Shown here: piece by piece, positions 33,503 to 44,540 of the stretch | How the letters are laid out: each line of letters opens with the position of its first letter | Numbering within the stretch: the first letter of the stretch is position 1 | Assembly: GCF_038396675.1 (NCBI RefSeq) | Contig: NC_088920.1 | Location: 73,239,501-73,303,500, forward strand | Source of the DNA: Hydra vulgaris | Lineage: Eukaryota > Cnidaria > Hydrozoa > Anthoathecata > Hydridae | Reading direction: 5' to 3' | Length of the DNA: 64,000 nt | The notes under the pieces: model-generated | What the model saw: only the letters and a program-made list of their open reading frames with translations | What the model was told of the DNA's origin: nothing | Database searches by the model: none | Program-made: the position numbers and the translations under genes

Positions 33503-33958
33503 ATGCAACTAACAGAAAATGATTTGGATTTTTTGATGGAAAAAATATACCAATTCAATCAAGCTCACCCAGCTACTTTGGAAGAAATTCGAATGCATGC
33601 GATTAGTTCAAGAAAAATTTTATGTCGTCGTTGTAAATGGCATGGTTTCGAATACAAGTGGGATGAATTTTTCAATCAAGAAATGAAACGAGTACCTCAT
33701 TTATTGATTTTGATGGTTTTTCAATATATTAAAATACATTATCATGTTTTTTTGAATTTAAATTTTGAATCTTTTTATGATTTTTTTAAATTAAAATGTA
33801 AAGAAGATGTTTTAAATCATGTAAAAGATTAATGTGAAGAGATTGAAAATTGTAAACATTATTTAAACGAATGTGAAGAGTGTGATGAGTATAGAGTAAC
33901 TGATGGAGAGAGTTGTTCATTTATATATTGTGAAAAATGTTTTAATTCTCAATATTAA
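33503..33958 (+). pseudogene. Array gene H, unit 2
   Basis: Lacks the unit 1 frameshift: MQLTENDLDFLMEKIYQFNQ is followed in frame by the Cys region. The TAA at 33830-33832 still separates the Cys-rich end. Confidence 0.65.
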
Positions 33959-33968
33959 TTTTTTTTAG

Positions 33969-34178
33969 ATGAATATAATAAGAGAAAACCATATTAAAAA
34001 AATGTTCAAGATGATGATCAAACAAAACCAATTGCCTGAAAACGAAATGATGGTTGCAAAGTTTTTGGTTAATGAACCAGATGATTTATATTGTAAAGTG
34101 GAGCAAGTTGTCGATCAGAACATTATATATATGATGTTTTTTATAAAATATGCTGTAATATATTTATATTCAAAATAA
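33969..34178 (+). CDS. Array gene I, unit 2
   Basis: Two substitutions relative to unit 1 (NHIKK for NHNKK, LYSK for LHSK). Confidence 0.5.
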   Translation: MNIIRENHIKKMFKMMIKQNQLPENEMMVAKFLVNEPDDLYCKVEQVVDQNIIYMMFFIKYAVIYLYSK

Positions 34179-34197
34179 AAAAAAATTTTTTTTTTAG

Positions 34198-34461
34198 ATG
34201 AATAATATAAATGAAAATAAAAAAATGTTGGAGAAGATTATAAATATGAATTCTTTGTTGAAAGAAAATCGCAAAACTTTAACTGTCGAGGAGAAAGAAA
34301 ATTGCAAAACTTTAACTGACGAGGAAATGGCATCTTTGAAGTTTTTGTTAGATGAAAACGATAGTGACTTTTTATTTAAAATACGAACGAATTTAAATGT
34401 TAAAGTGATTTTGTTATTCTTTTTTATCAAATACACTTATATGTATTTTTTCAGTAAATGA
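34198..34461 (+). CDS. Array gene J, unit 2
   Basis: Protein as in unit 1. Confidence 0.5.
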   Translation: MNNINENKKMLEKIINMNSLLKENRKTLTVEEKENCKTLTDEEMASLKFLLDENDSDFLFKIRTNLNVKVILLFFFIKYTYMYFFSK

Positions 34462-34496
34462 AAAAAATATTTTTTTTTCAGCAAATAATAAAAAAA

Positions 34497-35786
34497 ATGT
34501 TATCTTTGCAACAACAAAAAGCACTTCAATGGCTTGATGAAGAAAAGAATTTTTTTATTACTGGTGGTGCTGGATGTGGTAAAAGTTATATTGTCAACCA
34601 AATTGCTCAAAGTGAACAAATTTATAAAACAATACATATTACTGCGAGTACAGGAAAAGCATCTTATTTAATCAATGGTGTCACCATACATGCTTTTGCT
34701 GGTATAGAAACTGGTGTTAAAAGTGTTGATTATTATAAACGTCATATGCATCCAGACATTAAAAAAACGTGGTTGGAAACTGATGTTTTAATTATTGATG
34801 AAATTTCAATGATTAACGCTTCAACATTTGATTTATTACATTCAATAGCTTGTGAAATTAGACAATACTACGATGAATTATTTGGTGGTGTACAAGTGAT
34901 TGCTTGTGGTGATTTTTTTCAGTTGCCACCTGTTTCAGGTCAATTTGTTTTTAAATCACAAATATGGCAACACTACATGACAGAAGTGTTTGTTTTAACT
35001 CAATGCTTTCGACAAAAAGACGACGAACAATTTTTTGGAGCTTTAAATGAACTACGTGTTGGTCAAGTTTCAGACAAAACTATTGATTATTTTATGACGC
35101 GTTGTTTTGAAAAAGATGAAAATTTAAACTCTAAATATACAAGATTATTTTATGACGCGTTGTTTTGAAAAAGATGAAAATTTAAACTCTAAATATACAA
35201 GATTGTTTTTTAGAAACATCGAAGTGGATGTTTATAACAATCAAAAAATGGAAACTATCAAACAGAAGGGTATTGGTTTTATGCTAAAGATGTTATTAAA
35301 AATCGAAATATTCCATGCTCGTTTCAAATTCCGGCAGCTGTTTATCTTAAAATAGGTGCTACTGTGATGCTTGTAAGAAATATTAATGTGGAAGAAGGTT
35401 TGTGCAATGGTACTATTGGTACCATTATTTTAATAGAAAGTAATGCAGTTTGGGTGATGATGAATAAAAAAGAAGTCAAAATCGAATGTGTCAAAGAAAA
35501 AATTTTAGATTGTTCTCATGCTGTCGTAGGCTCAAGATTTGGTTTGCCTTTAAAATTAGCATTTTCTTTTACGGTTCATAAAGCACAAGGAAGTACCATG
35601 AATAAAGCCGTTGTTCAATTTAATTCAAAAGCTTTTATTAATAGTCTTTATTATGTTTCTTTATCACGAGTTTGAAATATTAACGATATATTTATAATTA
35701 TTAATAATAAATTTGATTTACGAACACTATTTAAAAGTATTACTGTTGATTCTGATGTTTTGGAATTTTATAAAAAATACATGTAA
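34497..35786 (+). pseudogene. PIF1: Array gene K, unit 2: Pif1-like helicase, three breaks
   Basis: In addition to the shared frameshift it has a 58-bp tandem duplication (35085-35142 repeated at 35143-35200) that shifts the frame, and a TGA at 35673-35675 just after YYVSLSRV where units 1 and 3 have TGT. The most damaged helicase of the three. Confidence 0.8.
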
Positions 35787-35810
35787 ATTTTTTTTTTAGA
35801 TTAAAAAAAA

Positions 35811-36188
35811 ATGAAATTTGAATATCAAACTGAGGACTCTCGTTTTAGTAATAACAGTATATACACGGAATATTATTTTTACATTAAAGATCGTTATAAA
35901 GATGAAGATATTGGAGAAGAATCACAACTTTATTCTGAAACTCAAAGTCCTGATGAAATTGTTAATCATGTTGAACAAAAAACAATGAAAGGATTTGAAA
36001 CACAAATGAAAAACAGTATTCTTTTTGGTGACTTGTTTCAAAATTTCTTATTGGGTTGTAGTATTGTTACTTTGTGTTGCAAGTCTATTGAAAATGGTTA
36101 TTGTAATATAATGAAACGTTGTTACAATTCGCCTGTTTATTTTATAAAACCTTATAAACACTCATCTGGTTTACCCCAGAAGAACGAC
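35811..36188 (+). CDS. Array gene L, unit 2
   Basis: As unit 1 with two substitutions (GEESQ, VNHVEQ). Frame continues out of register into gene M to 36272. Confidence 0.5.
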
Positions 36189-36673
36189 ATTTTTCTTATT
36201 ATCTTTTTGATAATTTTACATTGGATAAAACAAACAAATTTGTCCACGAAAATCAATCACAACTTACTTTGAAAGATTTATGTTAAAGAAGATTGGCACA
36301 AGAACGAATTCAATTTGAATTTGATCAATTGCGAGAAAAAAATGTTTGTTTATTCGATAAAACCAAACTACCACTCACCAAATGAAAATATGGAGATAAT
36401 ATTCGATTATTGTTTTACACCTATTATCAATTACGTTTTATAAGTAAACGTTTATCCTTTTTTTATTTTTAAAGACGATATCTTTATACTTTATTTCATT
36501 TACTTTTCACAGAAATATCCTGTTTTGCTGATCCACGTAAACAGCTGGAAATACATCTAATGCGAAAATTATATCGTTTAATTATGGAATATATAAATTG
36601 GTCCAAAGAACAATATTTTTATACTACTGAATCTTGTTTTATTCATTTTAATATTAATAATCAATTTTTTTAA
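36172..36673 (+). pseudogene. Array gene M, unit 2
   Basis: Decayed as in unit 1, with a one-base difference near the run after QFEFDQL. Confidence 0.6.
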
Positions 36674-36704
36674 TTTTTTTTTTTTTGAATAACTAATAAA
36701 AAAA

Positions 36705-37019
36705 ATGCAAAGAAGCAAACGCTTTTATAAATACGACATTATCCACATTGTTAGTTGGTTTACATCCGAAACAAAAAATAACATAGATCGAGACTTGAAA
36801 ACGTTAAAAGAATTATGTAAAAGAAAATTGGCTGTTAGAAGAATTAAAATCGAATTTGAATTATTAAAAGATCAGCTTGGAGATTTATATTTTCGTTATG
36901 ATGAAAACAGTTCTAATGTTGACTTTTTTTATACTTGTGAATTTAGTTCTTTAATCGATCATAATTTATTTTATTGGTTACAAAGGAAAAATTATATATT
37001 CTTTATTCGAAATATTTAG
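36705..37019 (+). CDS. Array gene N, unit 2
   Basis: Protein identical to unit 1. The hairpin that follows gene N in unit 1 is reduced to one arm here. Confidence 0.6.
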   Translation: MQRSKRFYKYDIIHIVSWFTSETKNNIDRDLKTLKELCKRKLAVRRIKIEFELLKDQLGDLYFRYDENSSNVDFFYTCEFSSLIDHNLFYWLQRKNYIFFIRNI

Positions 37020-37183
37020 ATCGCACTATAATAATCATTATATTAAAAGTGTAGAACTTGATTTTTTTTATAATTGTATTAGAAAATACATTCAATAGGC
37101 ATAAGATCAATAGTATTATATTCACGAAAATAATTTTGTACATTATAAAAATAACACTTTATATTTATAGACAAACTAATAAA

Positions 37184-37330
37184 ATGACCAACAAACAGCA
37201 TTATGGCAACAACACCAACAATTTGTCAATACATAGAATTGTGTCATCACAAAGAATGTCAAAAGACTAAACTTGTTTATGCGATGAATGTCGAAAAAAA
37301 ATTTTACATCAATAATATCATTTTTAGATA
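37184..37330 (+). pseudogene. Unit 3 remnant of the 24648 gene
   Basis: Same chimeric junction as at 30884. Confidence 0.7.
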
Positions 37331-37436
37331 ATTTTTATTGTAATTTTTTTATAATTTTTATTGTAATTTTTTTATAATTTTTATTGTAATTTTTTTATAA
37401 TTTTTATTGTATTTTTTTTAGATTACATAATAAAAA

Positions 37437-37725
37437 ATGGAAAATGAAACAGATACAAAAGAAGAACTTTTTGAAGAAGAATTTTCAGAAGAACTTTTTA
37501 GTTAAGAAAAATTACAAGAATTTTCAGAAGAACTTTTTAGTTAAGAAAAATTACAAAGAAGTTTCAGCTGTTGATTATTTAGAACTTTGTGAATGTGAAA
37601 AAAACTCATGTTTAGAATGTAAAAAGCGTTTTAAAGATATAACGGAAGTGTTATCAGAACTTAAAACATTAATGAATAATTTTTTTATTGTATTTTATTA
37701 TATTTTTTTATTGTATTTTTTTTAG
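37437..37725 (+). pseudogene. Array gene B, unit 3
   Basis: Identical state to units 1 and 2. Confidence 0.6.
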
Positions 37726-37740
37726 ATTACATAATAAAAA

Positions 37741-38004
37741 ATGTCAAACTTTAAATTACATGTTGAACATCACATCACTCAACTGTTATTATTAACAGCT
37801 GTTATTCACGATCAAACTCGAACGATTGGGAGGTTATTGGATCAAACAGAATCTTGTTCAAAAGAAAGTTGTACTGGCTTGAGTCCTTGTGATTCTTGCA
37901 AAACAATATATGATTTTGTGAAACATTATATTCGTGAAGAAAATATTAAAAAAACTGTGCTTGAAATGTTTGAAAATTATACTTATATTATAAAACTTTT
38001 GTAA
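37741..38004 (+). CDS. Array gene C, unit 3
   Basis: One synonymous change (CTT to CTG at 37783-37785) relative to unit 2. Confidence 0.65.
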   Translation: MSNFKLHVEHHITQLLLLTAVIHDQTRTIGRLLDQTESCSKESCTGLSPCDSCKTIYDFVKHYIREENIKKTVLEMFENYTYIIKLL

Positions 38005-38052
38005 TTATTTTTTAATAATTTTTTTGTAATTTTTAGGTTACATAATAAAAAA

Positions 38053-38514
38053 ATGGTTATGGTTTATGTATTTGAAAACAACGCTAAAGATTTTTTTAAG
38101 AATAAAAGTGGTTGTTTGGAAGATTGTTTGGAAGATTATCATCTTAAAGAATTGTTTCAAGAAGAAATGACTCAAGATGAATTTGATGAATTTGTAAAAC
38201 AAGTGCAACAAATTAAACCTAAAAAACTACGAGTTGATAAATATTCAGAAGAAAAAACTTTTAAAAGAGAAAAAGAAATTTTTGAAGCATTTTGATTTTT
38301 AGATTGGCGTATGAGTGAACAAGCTTCTGAAATGTGTGAAAAAGTAGCTAAAAAAATAGGAGTTAACAAAACAATACTCTTATTTGTTTGTAAAAAACCT
38401 GATTTTGTTTACGAAGTTTTATGTAAAATAGCTCAATGTGAATGTATATCGAATTGTGTATTTTGTATTTTAAATGCTTGTTACATTTATGCTGAAATAG
38501 GAAGAATTTTTTAA
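38053..38514 (+). pseudogene. Array gene D, unit 3
   Basis: In-frame TGA at 38293-38295, as in the other units. Confidence 0.65.
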
Positions 38515-38558
38515 ATTTTTTAAAAAAATGTATTTTTTTTTAGATTACATAATAAAAA

Positions 38559-38789
38559 ATGGAAAAAAATATAATATTAGCTTGCAAAAAGTTGGGATTG
38601 TCTGAAGTGTTGATAAAAAAGACTTTTCGTTATCATAAAGATGGTATTAATAGTTTAGCTTCGTGTGCTTGTGAATCGGATGATATGTGTCAAAAATGTA
38701 AAAAGATTGTGTTGGAAATAATATTTTCAGAAAATAAAGATTATGTGTTAAAATATAAACAACCTTTATATATGGATAATATTGAATAA
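38559..38789 (+). CDS. Array gene E, unit 3
   Basis: Identical to unit 2. Confidence 0.7.
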   Translation: MEKNIILACKKLGLSEVLIKKTFRYHKDGINSLASCACESDDMCQKCKKIVLEIIFSENKDYVLKYKQPLYMDNIE

Positions 38790-38890
38790 TAATATTGAAT
38801 TTTTGTATATATATTTTTTTGTATTTTTTATATTGAATTTTGTTTAAACTTTGTATATATTTTTTGTATTTTTTAGATTTCATAATAAAA

Positions 38891-39073
38891 ATGGAAACTA
38901 CTACAATGTTGGAATTAACAGAAAAAACAAAGAAAAGACTGAATTATTTAGCTTTTTGCACTTGCAATATGATCAATATGTGTAAAGATTGTAAAAAAAT
39001 TGCTTTGGAATTGAGTACAGAAAAAATAGACTTTAAAACAATATATAAACATTTTTTAGATACGATTATTTAA
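38891..39073 (+). CDS. Array gene F, unit 3
   Basis: Identical to unit 2. Confidence 0.7.
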   Translation: METTTMLELTEKTKKRLNYLAFCTCNMINMCKDCKKIALELSTEKIDFKTIYKHFLDTII

Positions 39074-39228
39074 ACACGCTCATGTTATATTTAAATAATA
39101 AAAAATTTTTTTTTTTATATTTTGTTTAAATTTTGTATATATTATTTTTTATATTTTTTTATATCGAATTTTGTATACATTTTTTGTATTTTTTTTAGAT
39201 TACATAATAAAATTACATAATAAAAAAA

Positions 39229-39753
39229 ATAGAACAAGATGAGATATTGTGGTGTAACTATTCTATTATATTAAAAGCTTCAAAAAAAATGGATTTGTCT
39301 AAAAAACAACTCTTGGAAGATTATAAAAAACAAAAGAAATTTTTAACCGAATGTCAATGTGATGAATACGAACCATCATTTCTTTGTATGTGTTGTAGTT
39401 CTTGTGTGGATACAGCTTCAAAAAAAATGGATTTAACTAAAGAACAACTCTTGGAAATTTATAGAAATCAAAAGAAAAAGATTAAATTTTTGGCTGAATG
39501 TCAATGTCAGGAATACGACGAATATCATTTTCTTTGTTTGTGTTGTAGTTATTGTGTGGATGCAGTAAAAGAATTTTACATTTCAATAATAAAAGCTTCT
39601 AACAAACTTGGTTTATCGACGGTTTTATTAAACAAAACTTTTCATATTCATAAATATGTAATACGTGATTTAGCAAAATGTAATTGTGATTTTGAACAAA
39701 TGTGTGATGATTGTAAATTTAAAAAATATTTGTTTTATCAATGGGAGGATTAA
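39229..39753 (+). CDS. Array gene G, unit 3: ATA at the start position
   Basis: Identical to unit 2, including the duplicated leader and ATA. Confidence 0.6.
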   Translation: MEQDEILWCNYSIILKASKKMDLSKKQLLEDYKKQKKFLTECQCDEYEPSFLCMCCSSCVDTASKKMDLTKEQLLEIYRNQKKKIKFLAECQCQEYDEYHFLCLCCSYCVDAVKEFYISIIKASNKLGLSTVLLNKTFHIHKYVIRDLAKCNCDFEQMCDDCKFKKYLFYQWED

Positions 39754-39802
39754 ATAAACTAATTTATATTATTTTTACTTTTTTTAGATTACATAATAAA
39801 AA

Positions 39803-40258
39803 ATGCAACTAACAGAAAATGATTTGGATTTTTTGATGGAAAAAATATACCAATTCAATCAAGCTCACCCAGCTACTTTGGAAGAAATTCGAATGCATGC
39901 GATTAGTTCAAGAAAAATTTTATGTCGTCGTTGTAAATGGCATGGTTTCGAATACAAGTGGGATGAATTTTTCAATCAAGAAATGAAACGAGTACCTCAT
40001 TTATTGATTTTGATGGTTTTTCAATATATTAAAATACATTATCATGTTTTTTTGAATTTAAATTTTGAATCTTTTTATGATTTTTTTAAATTAAAATGTA
40101 AAGAAGATGTTTTAAATCATGTAAAAGATTAATGTGAAGAGATTGAAAATTGTAAACATTATTTAAACGAATGTGAAGAGTGTGATGAGTATAGAGTAAC
40201 TGATGGAGAGAGTTGTTCATTTATATATTGTGAAAAATGTTTTAATTCTCAATATTAA
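39803..40258 (+). pseudogene. Array gene H, unit 3
   Basis: As unit 2; in-frame TAA at 40130-40132. Confidence 0.65.
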
Positions 40259-40268
40259 TTTTTTTTAG

Positions 40269-40478
40269 ATGAATATAATAAGAGAAAACCATATTAAAAA
40301 AATGTTCAAGATGATGATCAAACAAAACCAATTGCCTGAAAACGAAATGATGGTTGCAAAGTTTTTGGTTAATGAACCAGATGATTTATATTGTAAAGTG
40401 GAGCAAGTTGTCGATCAGAACATTATATATATGATGTTTTTTATAAAATATGCTGTAATATATTTATATTCAAAATAA
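40269..40478 (+). CDS. Array gene I, unit 3
   Basis: Identical to unit 2. Confidence 0.5.
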   Translation: MNIIRENHIKKMFKMMIKQNQLPENEMMVAKFLVNEPDDLYCKVEQVVDQNIIYMMFFIKYAVIYLYSK

Positions 40479-40497
40479 AAAAAAATTTTTTTTTTAG

Positions 40498-40761
40498 ATG
40501 AATAATATAAATGAAAATAAAAAAATGTTGGAGAAGATTATAAATATGAATTCTTTGTTGAAAGAAAATCGCAAAACTTTAACTGTCGAGGAGAAAGAAA
40601 ATTGCAAAACTTTAACTGACGAGGAAATGGCATCTTTGAAGTTTTTGTTAGATGAAAACGATAGTGACTTTTTATTTAAAATACGAACGAATTTAAATGT
40701 TAAAGTGATTTTGTTATTCTTTTTTATCAAATACACTTATATGTATTTTTTCAGTAAATGA
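40498..40761 (+). CDS. Array gene J, unit 3
   Basis: Identical to unit 2. Confidence 0.5.
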   Translation: MNNINENKKMLEKIINMNSLLKENRKTLTVEEKENCKTLTDEEMASLKFLLDENDSDFLFKIRTNLNVKVILLFFFIKYTYMYFFSK

Positions 40762-40796
40762 AAAAAATATTTTTTTTTCAGCAAATAATAAAAAAA

Positions 40797-42086
40797 ATGT
40801 TATCTTTGCAACAACAAAAAGCACTTCAATGGCTTGATGAAGAAAAGAATTTTTTTATTACTGGTGGTGCTGGATGTGGTAAAAGTTATATTGTCAACCA
40901 AATTGCTCAAAGTGAACAAATTTATAAAACAATACATATTACTGCGAGTACAGGAAAAGCATCTTATTTAATCAATGGTGTCACCATACATGCTTTTGCT
41001 GGTATAGAAACTGGTGTTAAAAGTGTTGATTATTATAAACGTCATATGCATCCAGACATTAAAAAAACGTGGTTGGAAACTGATGTTTTAATTATTGATG
41101 AAATTTCAATGATTAACGCTTCAACATTTGATTTATTACATTCAATAGCTTGTGAAATTAGACAATACTACGATGAATTATTTGGTGGTGTACAAGTGAT
41201 TGCTTGTGGTGATTTTTTTCAGTTGCCACCTGTTTCAGGTCAATTTGTTTTTAAATCACAAATATGGCAACACTACATGACAGAAGTGTTTGTTTTAACT
41301 CAATGCTTTCGACAAAAAGACGACGAACAATTTTTTGGAGCTTTAAATGAACTACGTGTTGGTCAAGTTTCAGACAAAACTATTGATTATTTTATGACGC
41401 GTTGTTTTGAAAAAGATGAAAATTTAAACTCTAAATATACAAGATTATTTTATGACGCGTTGTTTTGAAAAAGATGAAAATTTAAACTCTAAATATACAA
41501 GATTGTTTTTTAGAAACATCGAAGTGGATGTTTATAACAATCAAAAAATGGAAACTATCAAACAGAAGGGTATTGGTTTTATGCTAAAGATGTTATTAAA
41601 AATCGAAATATTCCATGCTCGTTTCAGATTCCGGCAGCTGTTTATCTTAAAATAGGTGCTACTGTGATGCTTGTAAGAAATATTAATGTGGAAGAAGGTT
41701 TGTGCAATGGTACTATTGGTACCATTATTTTAATAGAAAGTAATGCAGTTTGGGTGATGATGAATAAAAAAGAAGTCAAAATCGAATGTGTCAAAGAAAA
41801 AATTTTAGATTGTTCTCATGCTGTCGTAGGCTCAAGATTTGGTTTGCCTTTAAAATTAGCATTTTCTTTTACGGTTCATAAAGCACAAGGAAGTACCATG
41901 AATAAAGCCGTTGTTCAATTTAATTCAAAAGCTTTTATCAATAGTCTTTATTATGTTTCTTTATCACGAGTTTGTAATATTAACGATATATTTATAATTA
42001 TTAATAATAAATTTGATTTACGAACACTATTTAAAAGTATTACTGTTGATTCTGATGTTTTGGAATTTTATAAAAAATACATGTAA
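40797..42086 (+). pseudogene. PIF1: Array gene K, unit 3: Pif1-like helicase
   Basis: Shares the 58-bp duplication of unit 2 (here 41385-41442 repeated) and the common A-run frameshift, but has TGT instead of the unit 2 TGA, so its last part is open to 42086. One Lys-to-Arg change (FRFRQ) in the shifted frame. Confidence 0.8.
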
Positions 42087-42110
42087 ATTTTTTTTTTAGA
42101 ATAAAAAAAA

Positions 42111-42488
42111 ATGAAATTTGAATATCAAACTGAGGACTCTCGTTTTAGTAATAACAGTATATACACGGAATATTATTTTTACATTAAAGATCGTTATAAA
42201 GATGAAGATATTGGAGAAGAATCACAACTTTACTCTGAAACTCAAAGTCCTGATGAAATTGTTAATCATGTTGAACAAAAAACAATGAAAGGATTTGAAA
42301 CACAAATGAAAAACAGTATTCTTTTTGGTGACTTGTTTCAAAATTTCTTATTGGGTTGTAGTATTGTTACTTTGTGTTGCAAGTCTATTGAAAATGGTTA
42401 TTGTAATATAATGAAACGTTGTTACAATTCGCCTGTTTATTTTATAAAACCTTATAAACACTCATCTGGTTTACCCCAGAAGAACGAC
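42111..42488 (+). CDS. Array gene L, unit 3
   Basis: As unit 2; continues out of register to 42572. Confidence 0.5.
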
Positions 42489-42973
42489 ATTTTTCTTATT
42501 ATCTTTTTGATAATTTTACATTGGATAAAACAAACAAATTTGTCCACGAAAATCAATCACAACTTACTTTGAAAGATTTATGTTAAAGAAGATTGGCACA
42601 AGAACGAATTCAATTTGAATTTGATCAATTGCGAGAAAAAAATGTTTGTTTATTCGATAAAACCAAACTACCACTCACCAAATGAAAATATGGAGATAAT
42701 ATTCGATTATTGTTTTACACCTATTATAAATTACGTTTTATAAGTAAACGTTTATCCTTTTTTTATTTTTAAAGACGATATCTTTATACTTTATTTCATT
42801 TACTTTTCACAGAAATATCCTGTTTTGCTGATCCACGTAAACAGCTGGAAATACATCTAATGCGAAAATTATATCGTTTAATTATGGAATATATAAATTG
42901 GTCCAAAGAACAATATTTTTATACTACTGAATCTTGTTTTATTCATTTTAATATTAATAATCAATTTTTTTAA
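42472..42973 (+). pseudogene. Array gene M, unit 3
   Basis: As unit 2 with one C-to-A change near 42727. Confidence 0.6.
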
Positions 42974-43004
42974 TTTTTTTTTTTTTGAATAACTAATAAA
43001 AAAA

Positions 43005-43319
43005 ATGCAAAGAAGCAAACGCTTTTATAAATACGACATTATCCACATTGTTAGTTGGTTTACATCCGAAACAAAAAATAACATAGATCGAGACTTGAAA
43101 ACGTTAAAAGAATTATGTAAAAGAAAATTGGCTGTTAGAAGAATTAAAATCGAATTTGAATTATTAAAAGATCAGCTTGGAGATTTATATTTTCGTTATG
43201 ATGAAAACAGTTCTAATGTTGACTTTTTTTATACTTGTGAATTTAGTTCTTTAATCGATCATAATTTATTTTATTGGTTACAAAGGAAAAATTATATATT
43301 CTTTATTCGAAATATTTAG
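43005..43319 (+). CDS. Array gene N, unit 3
   Basis: Protein identical to units 1 and 2. Confidence 0.6.
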   Translation: MQRSKRFYKYDIIHIVSWFTSETKNNIDRDLKTLKELCKRKLAVRRIKIEFELLKDQLGDLYFRYDENSSNVDFFYTCEFSSLIDHNLFYWLQRKNYIFFIRNI

Positions 43320-43483
43320 ATCGCACTATAATAATCATTATATTAAAAGTGTAGAACTTGATTTTTTTTATAATTGTATTAGAAAATACATTCAATAGGC
43401 ATAAGATCAATAGTATTATATTCACGAAAATAATTTTGTACATTATAAAAATAACACTTTATATTTATAGACAAACTAATAAA

Positions 43484-43745
43484 ATGAAAACCTATGGAAA
43501 CAGCACCAGAAAACCTAATAAAAAAATAAGAAAACAAATGAAAGGTATATTTTTTTCTGTTTTTTCTGTTTTTATTTTATTAAATTATTTATATATTAAC
43601 CTTATTTTTTTTTTTTACAGCCATGTACTCCTACTATTTTACATTACAAAACCATTCTTTGCTACATTCGAATTCCGTAAACCGACGCTACTTTTGCATA
43701 AAAAAATGTGGCGTATGCCAAAGTTGTCATCGTCAAAAAAAATAA
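43484..43745 (+). CDS. Two-exon small basic Cys protein, 61 aa
   Basis: Exon 1 43484-43544 and exon 2 43621-43745, joined by a GTATAT donor and TTTTTTTACAG acceptor; together 186 bases, one frame to TAA. Exon 1 encodes MKTYGNSTRKPNKKIRKQMK, exon 2 ends FCIKKCGVCQSCHRQKK, a possible zinc knuckle. This is the original gene whose start codon is reused at the array junctions. Function unknown. Confidence 0.65.
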
Positions 43746-43829
43746 TTTTTTGTATTTTTTTTAAATCCTTATAATTTTTTTTATACCAATTTATACTAAC
43801 ATTCTTTTTTTTTTAGTTATAAATAAAAA

Positions 43830-43985
43830 ATGAATAAAAATGATGTTGAAAACTGGGAAGACGAACTTGATGCTCCAGCGTACGAATTTCAACGCCAAAT
43901 TTTAAATTAAAGAGACCACTACGCGGCCTTGACTATGAAAAATGTCTTAAAGACGAATTGCACATTATAAACAATAAAAAAAAAA
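43830..43985 (+). pseudogene. Relative of 6758 gene, frameshifted
   Basis: Opens MNKNDVENWEDELDAPAYEF; the frame shifts near 43895 and LRGLDYEKCLKDELHIINN follows in another frame. Leader TTTTTTTTTAG and TTATAAATAAAAA present. Confidence 0.6.
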
Positions 43986-44145
43986 AAAATATCTATAAAT
44001 GAATATATAAAAATAAATTTTTCTATACGTAAATTATAATCTTTTTTTATTGTAAATTTTATGGTCATTTTATTGTACTTTTTTTATTGACATTTTTATT
44101 GTAAATATATTTTCATAAATAAGTTTTTTTTAGCTAACTAATACA

Positions 44146-44373
44146 ATGTCTGGAAATTCAAATGATGACATAGAAACTCTTATTTTGCCAGAAGAAGAAG
44201 TATTACTCGTTACAGATATGGCGAAATTATATATTAAACGATTTGTTGACGAACTCCAACTATATCATTCTTTCGTCACGTACGGAAAAAAACGTCACCC
44301 AAACATAACGTTTGAAAATTGGACGAAAAAACACTACCCTATTTTTACGGAACAGAATCCATTTCATTTGTAA
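44146..44373 (+). CDS. Small protein, 75 aa, relative of 6455 gene
   Basis: Acidic N-terminus (MSGNSNDDIETLILPEEEVL), helix KLYIKRFVDELQLYHSFV, end KRHPNITFENWTKKHYPIF. Leader T-tract/AG with CTAACTAATACA. Intact. Confidence 0.65.
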   Translation: MSGNSNDDIETLILPEEEVLLVTDMAKLYIKRFVDELQLYHSFVTYGKKRHPNITFENWTKKHYPIFTEQNPFHL

Positions 44374-44413
44374 CCTTTTTTTTCGATAAATTTTTCGACA
44401 CCTGTTCTTTTTT

Positions 44414-44434
44414 CTGCGCGCATGCGCATGCGCG
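44414..44434. promoter_or_regulatory. GC-rich near-palindrome, right copy
   Basis: CTGCGCGCATGCGCATGCGC: alternating CG/GC with two GCATGC cores, preceded by ACACCTGTTCTTTT. Inverted counterpart at 6367-6387. A weaker relative, CGCATGCGTCATTTT, lies at 47308. Confidence 0.5.
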
Positions 44435-44540
44435 TCATTTTATCGTCGGTTTATTTCAACTTTTTTTTCTACCCGGACGGGCTGACACTGATCGAACAAG
44501 AATTGTAACATTGTATATTATCAAACACAAACGTCCTCGA

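Larger units (their letters stand above)
24667..43486 (+). repeat. Tandem triplication of a 6.2-6.3 kb gene cassette
   Basis: Unit 1 runs about 24667-30886, unit 2 about 30887-37186, unit 3 about 37187-43486. Units 2 and 3 are offset by exactly 6300 bases throughout and I noticed only about seven differences, so they are roughly 99.9% identical. Unit 1 differs more, with indels that change the offset from 6242 to 6250 to 6308 to 6310 to 6300. The junction sequence joins the start of the 43484 gene region (ACTAATAAAATG) to the interior of the 24648 gene. Each unit carries about 13 genes. Confidence 0.95.

Noticed and set aside
43358-43774. Single-exon reading of the 43484 gene
   Set aside because: The unspliced frame runs through an intron with clear donor and acceptor and gives a hydrophobic artefact; the two-exon frame is clean.
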